A DNA stretch of 64,000 nt from an uncultured Phascolarctobacterium sp. (lineage in GTDB: Bacteria > Bacillota > Negativicutes > Acidaminococcales > Acidaminococcaceae), in NCBI GenBank assembly GCA_905200645.1, contig CAJKLD010000009.1:5377-69376 (forward strand). The letters run 5' to 3'. The notes beneath the pieces were generated by a model, which worked only from the letters and a program-made list of their open reading frames with translations, made no database searches and was not told the DNA's origin. This document shows positions 62,388 to 64,000 of the stretch, in pieces (the first letter of the stretch is position 1; each line of letters starts with the position of its first letter). The position numbers and the translations under genes are program-made.

Positions 62388-64000
62388 ATTTCTACCCACG
62401 CACCCTCAAGGGGTGCGACTCGCTACACCGTGCCTATCCTGCGCGGTCAGAGTATTTCTATCCACGCACCCTCAAGGGGTGCGACGTCTTGGTCTTGATA
62501 GTAGCGTTGGTCTTGAATTTATTTCTATCCACGCACCCTCAAGGGGTGCGACTACCCCATAATCTACCTGCTTCAACTACATCTTATTTCTATCCACGCA
62601 CCCTCAAGGGGTGCGACCGATACGCATAAGGTTGTATGTGCGCCAAGCTTTATTTCTATCCACGCACCCTCAAGGGGTGCGACGGTGCGACCAAAGCAAA
62701 AAGAATCTGAACCTAGTAAATTCCTATCCACGCACCCTCAAGGGGTGCGACTTTGTATTTTTCTTTATCATATGTCCACTCTGCTAATTTCTATCCACGC
62801 ACCCTCAAGGGGTGCGACGGCTTTGACGGAGCCATTACAACTGCCGCAACGATTTCTATCCACGCACCCTCAAGGGGTGCGACAAAGCGACCTTTATCAA
62901 GCTCGAGCTGCTTAAGTTATTTCTATCCACGCACCCTCAAGGGGTGCGACTGTTAAGCTCATATCATTGTTAAAAGAAGCTAAATATTTCTATCCACGCA
63001 CCCTCAAGGGGTGCGACCAGGAGCAACAGAACGACAATACCTACGTATACGAATTTCTATCCACGCACCCTCAAGGGGTGCGACAAAAATATGCAAATCA
63101 ATATTTAATCCTGCCTGCCATTTCTATCCACGCACCCTCAAGGGGTGCGACTAGGGTGCGTATTGATTGCCGGGCTGGCGTAGGGATTTCTATCCACGCA
63201 CCCTCAAGGGGTGCGACGCAGCCGACGTACATAACAATACAGACAGAACGATGATTTCTATCCACGCACCCTCAAGGGGTGCGACCTTGGAGCCCGAATT
63301 TGCCGAGTTGGGCATATTTGATTTCTATCCACGCACCCTCAAGGGGTGCGACGACGCCATGCCAGCGCTAGGGCGCGCGGCGTCATTTCTATCCACGCAC
63401 CCTCAAGGGGTGCGACTTTCTTCTGCCTGCTTTTTACTAAGGGCGCCAGCATTTCTATCCACGCACCCTCAAGGGGTGCGACAACTCCTTAAAACAAATT
63501 AGTAGCTCCAAGAACGATTTCTATCCACGCACCCTCAAGGGGTGCGACTTTCTTCTGCCTGCTTTTTACTAAGGGCGCCAGCATTTCTATCCACGCACCC
63601 TCAAGGGGTGCGACATTAAACAAAAATCGAAAGGGTAGGTAGCAACAATTTCTATCCACGCACCCTCAAGGGGTGCGACGCTGTCCTTGGTGAACAACAA
63701 TAATCTCTTGCAATTTCTATCCACGCACCCTCAAGGGGTGCGACTGCAATGCTTTTGCGTTGGACCTATGCTCAAATGGATTTCTATCCACGCACCCTCA
63801 AGGGGTGCGACGTAGAGCAGCGCGCCGTCAGCGCGCAGACTGGCATTATTTCTATCCACGCACCCTCAAGGGGTGCGACCTAAAAAAATGGGCGTAGATG
63901 TAGCGACGGCAATATTTCTATCCACGCACCCTCAAGGGGTGCGACAGAGCAGCGCGCCGTCAGCGCGCAGACTGGCATTATTTCTATCCACGCACCCTCA
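62388..64000 (-). CRISPR. CRISPR array, type I-C-like repeat (continues past right edge)
   Basis: There are 25 copies of a 32-nt repeat (24 complete, the last truncated at base 64000) with 24 spacers of 32-36 nt. On the plus strand the repeat begins ATTTCTATCCACGCACCC and ends TCAAGGGGTGCGAC. Its complement starts GTCGCACCCC and ends GTGGATAGAAAT, the form of type I-C repeats, with a GCACCC/GGGTGC stem and an AGAAAT handle. The array is therefore read on the minus strand, and its leader lies to the right. Repeat 1 (62388) and repeat 6 (62720) each carry one T-to-C change. No cas gene is inside the window. Spacers at 63417-63450 and 63549-63582 are identical. Confidence 0.97.

Noticed and set aside
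62341..63502. Several plus-strand reading frames rich in STHPQGVR / HAPSRGAT
   Set aside because: They are translations of the CRISPR repeat in different frames, with no ribosome sites; not genes.

Overview
The window looks like a chromosome segment of a Gram-negative-type Firmicute (class Negativicutes; the family of Phascolarctobacterium/Acidaminococcus is my best guess, by inference only). Gene order and regulation are Firmicute-like: rpoZ-gmk-remA-yicC, sepF, a SAM-I riboswitch on metK, a cobalamin riboswitch, a yybP-ykoY manganese riboswitch, RqcH and a SpoIID-like protein. The cell must nevertheless have an outer membrane, because a complete two-partner secretion pair (TpsB barrel and a roughly 2,580-residue TpsA exoprotein) and an RND efflux pair are present. 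No 16S rRNA is present, so the assignment cannot be made firmer here.

Layout. 1-6,900: metK (cut by the left edge) with its riboswitch, then coaBC, rpoZ, gmk, remA, yicC, ybaK-like and rqcH, all on the minus strand. 7,000-16,760: the tpsB-tpsA cassette. 16,937-17,270: an isolated plus-strand tRNA operon (Asp, Gly, Trp). 17,360-26,700: a long minus-strand housekeeping block, ruvC-ruvA-ruvB-queH-spoIID-queA-tgt-yajC-fau-secD-secF, which joins Holliday-junction resolution, queuosine synthesis and Sec export. 26,760-29,440: yebC, a Nudix hydrolase, a small membrane protein, a TetR regulator and a DUF1653 protein. 29,510-36,910: a six-gene membrane-bound group 4 [NiFe]-hydrogenase operon (Hyf/Hyc-like). 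36,939-41,300: a divergent RND efflux pair. 41,300-45,610: a TIM-barrel isomerase, sepF, bipA and a zinc-ribbon protein.

45,660-49,770 is a riboswitch-controlled cobamide operon (cobU-cobT-cobS-second cobT-like gene-cobC). The two CobT homologues, one intact and one short and stripped of active-site motifs, recall the ArsA/ArsB heterodimer that installs phenolic lower ligands in Sporomusa. 49,860-51,710: rpsB-tsf. 51,750-52,880: a CaCA-family cation antiporter behind a manganese riboswitch. 52,930-53,690: yaaA.

53,700-62,140 holds two similar but distinct TAXI-type TRAP transporter operons (substrate-binding lipoprotein, DUF1850 protein, fused permease). Between them lie a small EF-hand protein and a YccF protein. 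62,322-64,000 is a type I-C-like CRISPR array read on the minus strand. The leader, and presumably the cas genes, lie beyond the right edge. Only its old, leader-distal end is visible, and it includes a decayed repeat, one spacer present twice, and another pair that differs by 2 nt in length.

Most likely to repay follow-up: the split CobT/ArsAB-like pair; the hydrogenase large subunit that stops exactly at the usual maturation cleavage site; the manganese riboswitch on a supposed calcium antiporter; the SpoIID homologue with its catalytic Glu replaced by Lys; the structured leader of the zinc-ribbon gene; the promoter-proximal terminator hairpin ahead of bipA; and the slipped spacer re-acquisition. 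I did not find a clearly new multi-gene defence or secretion system inside the window.
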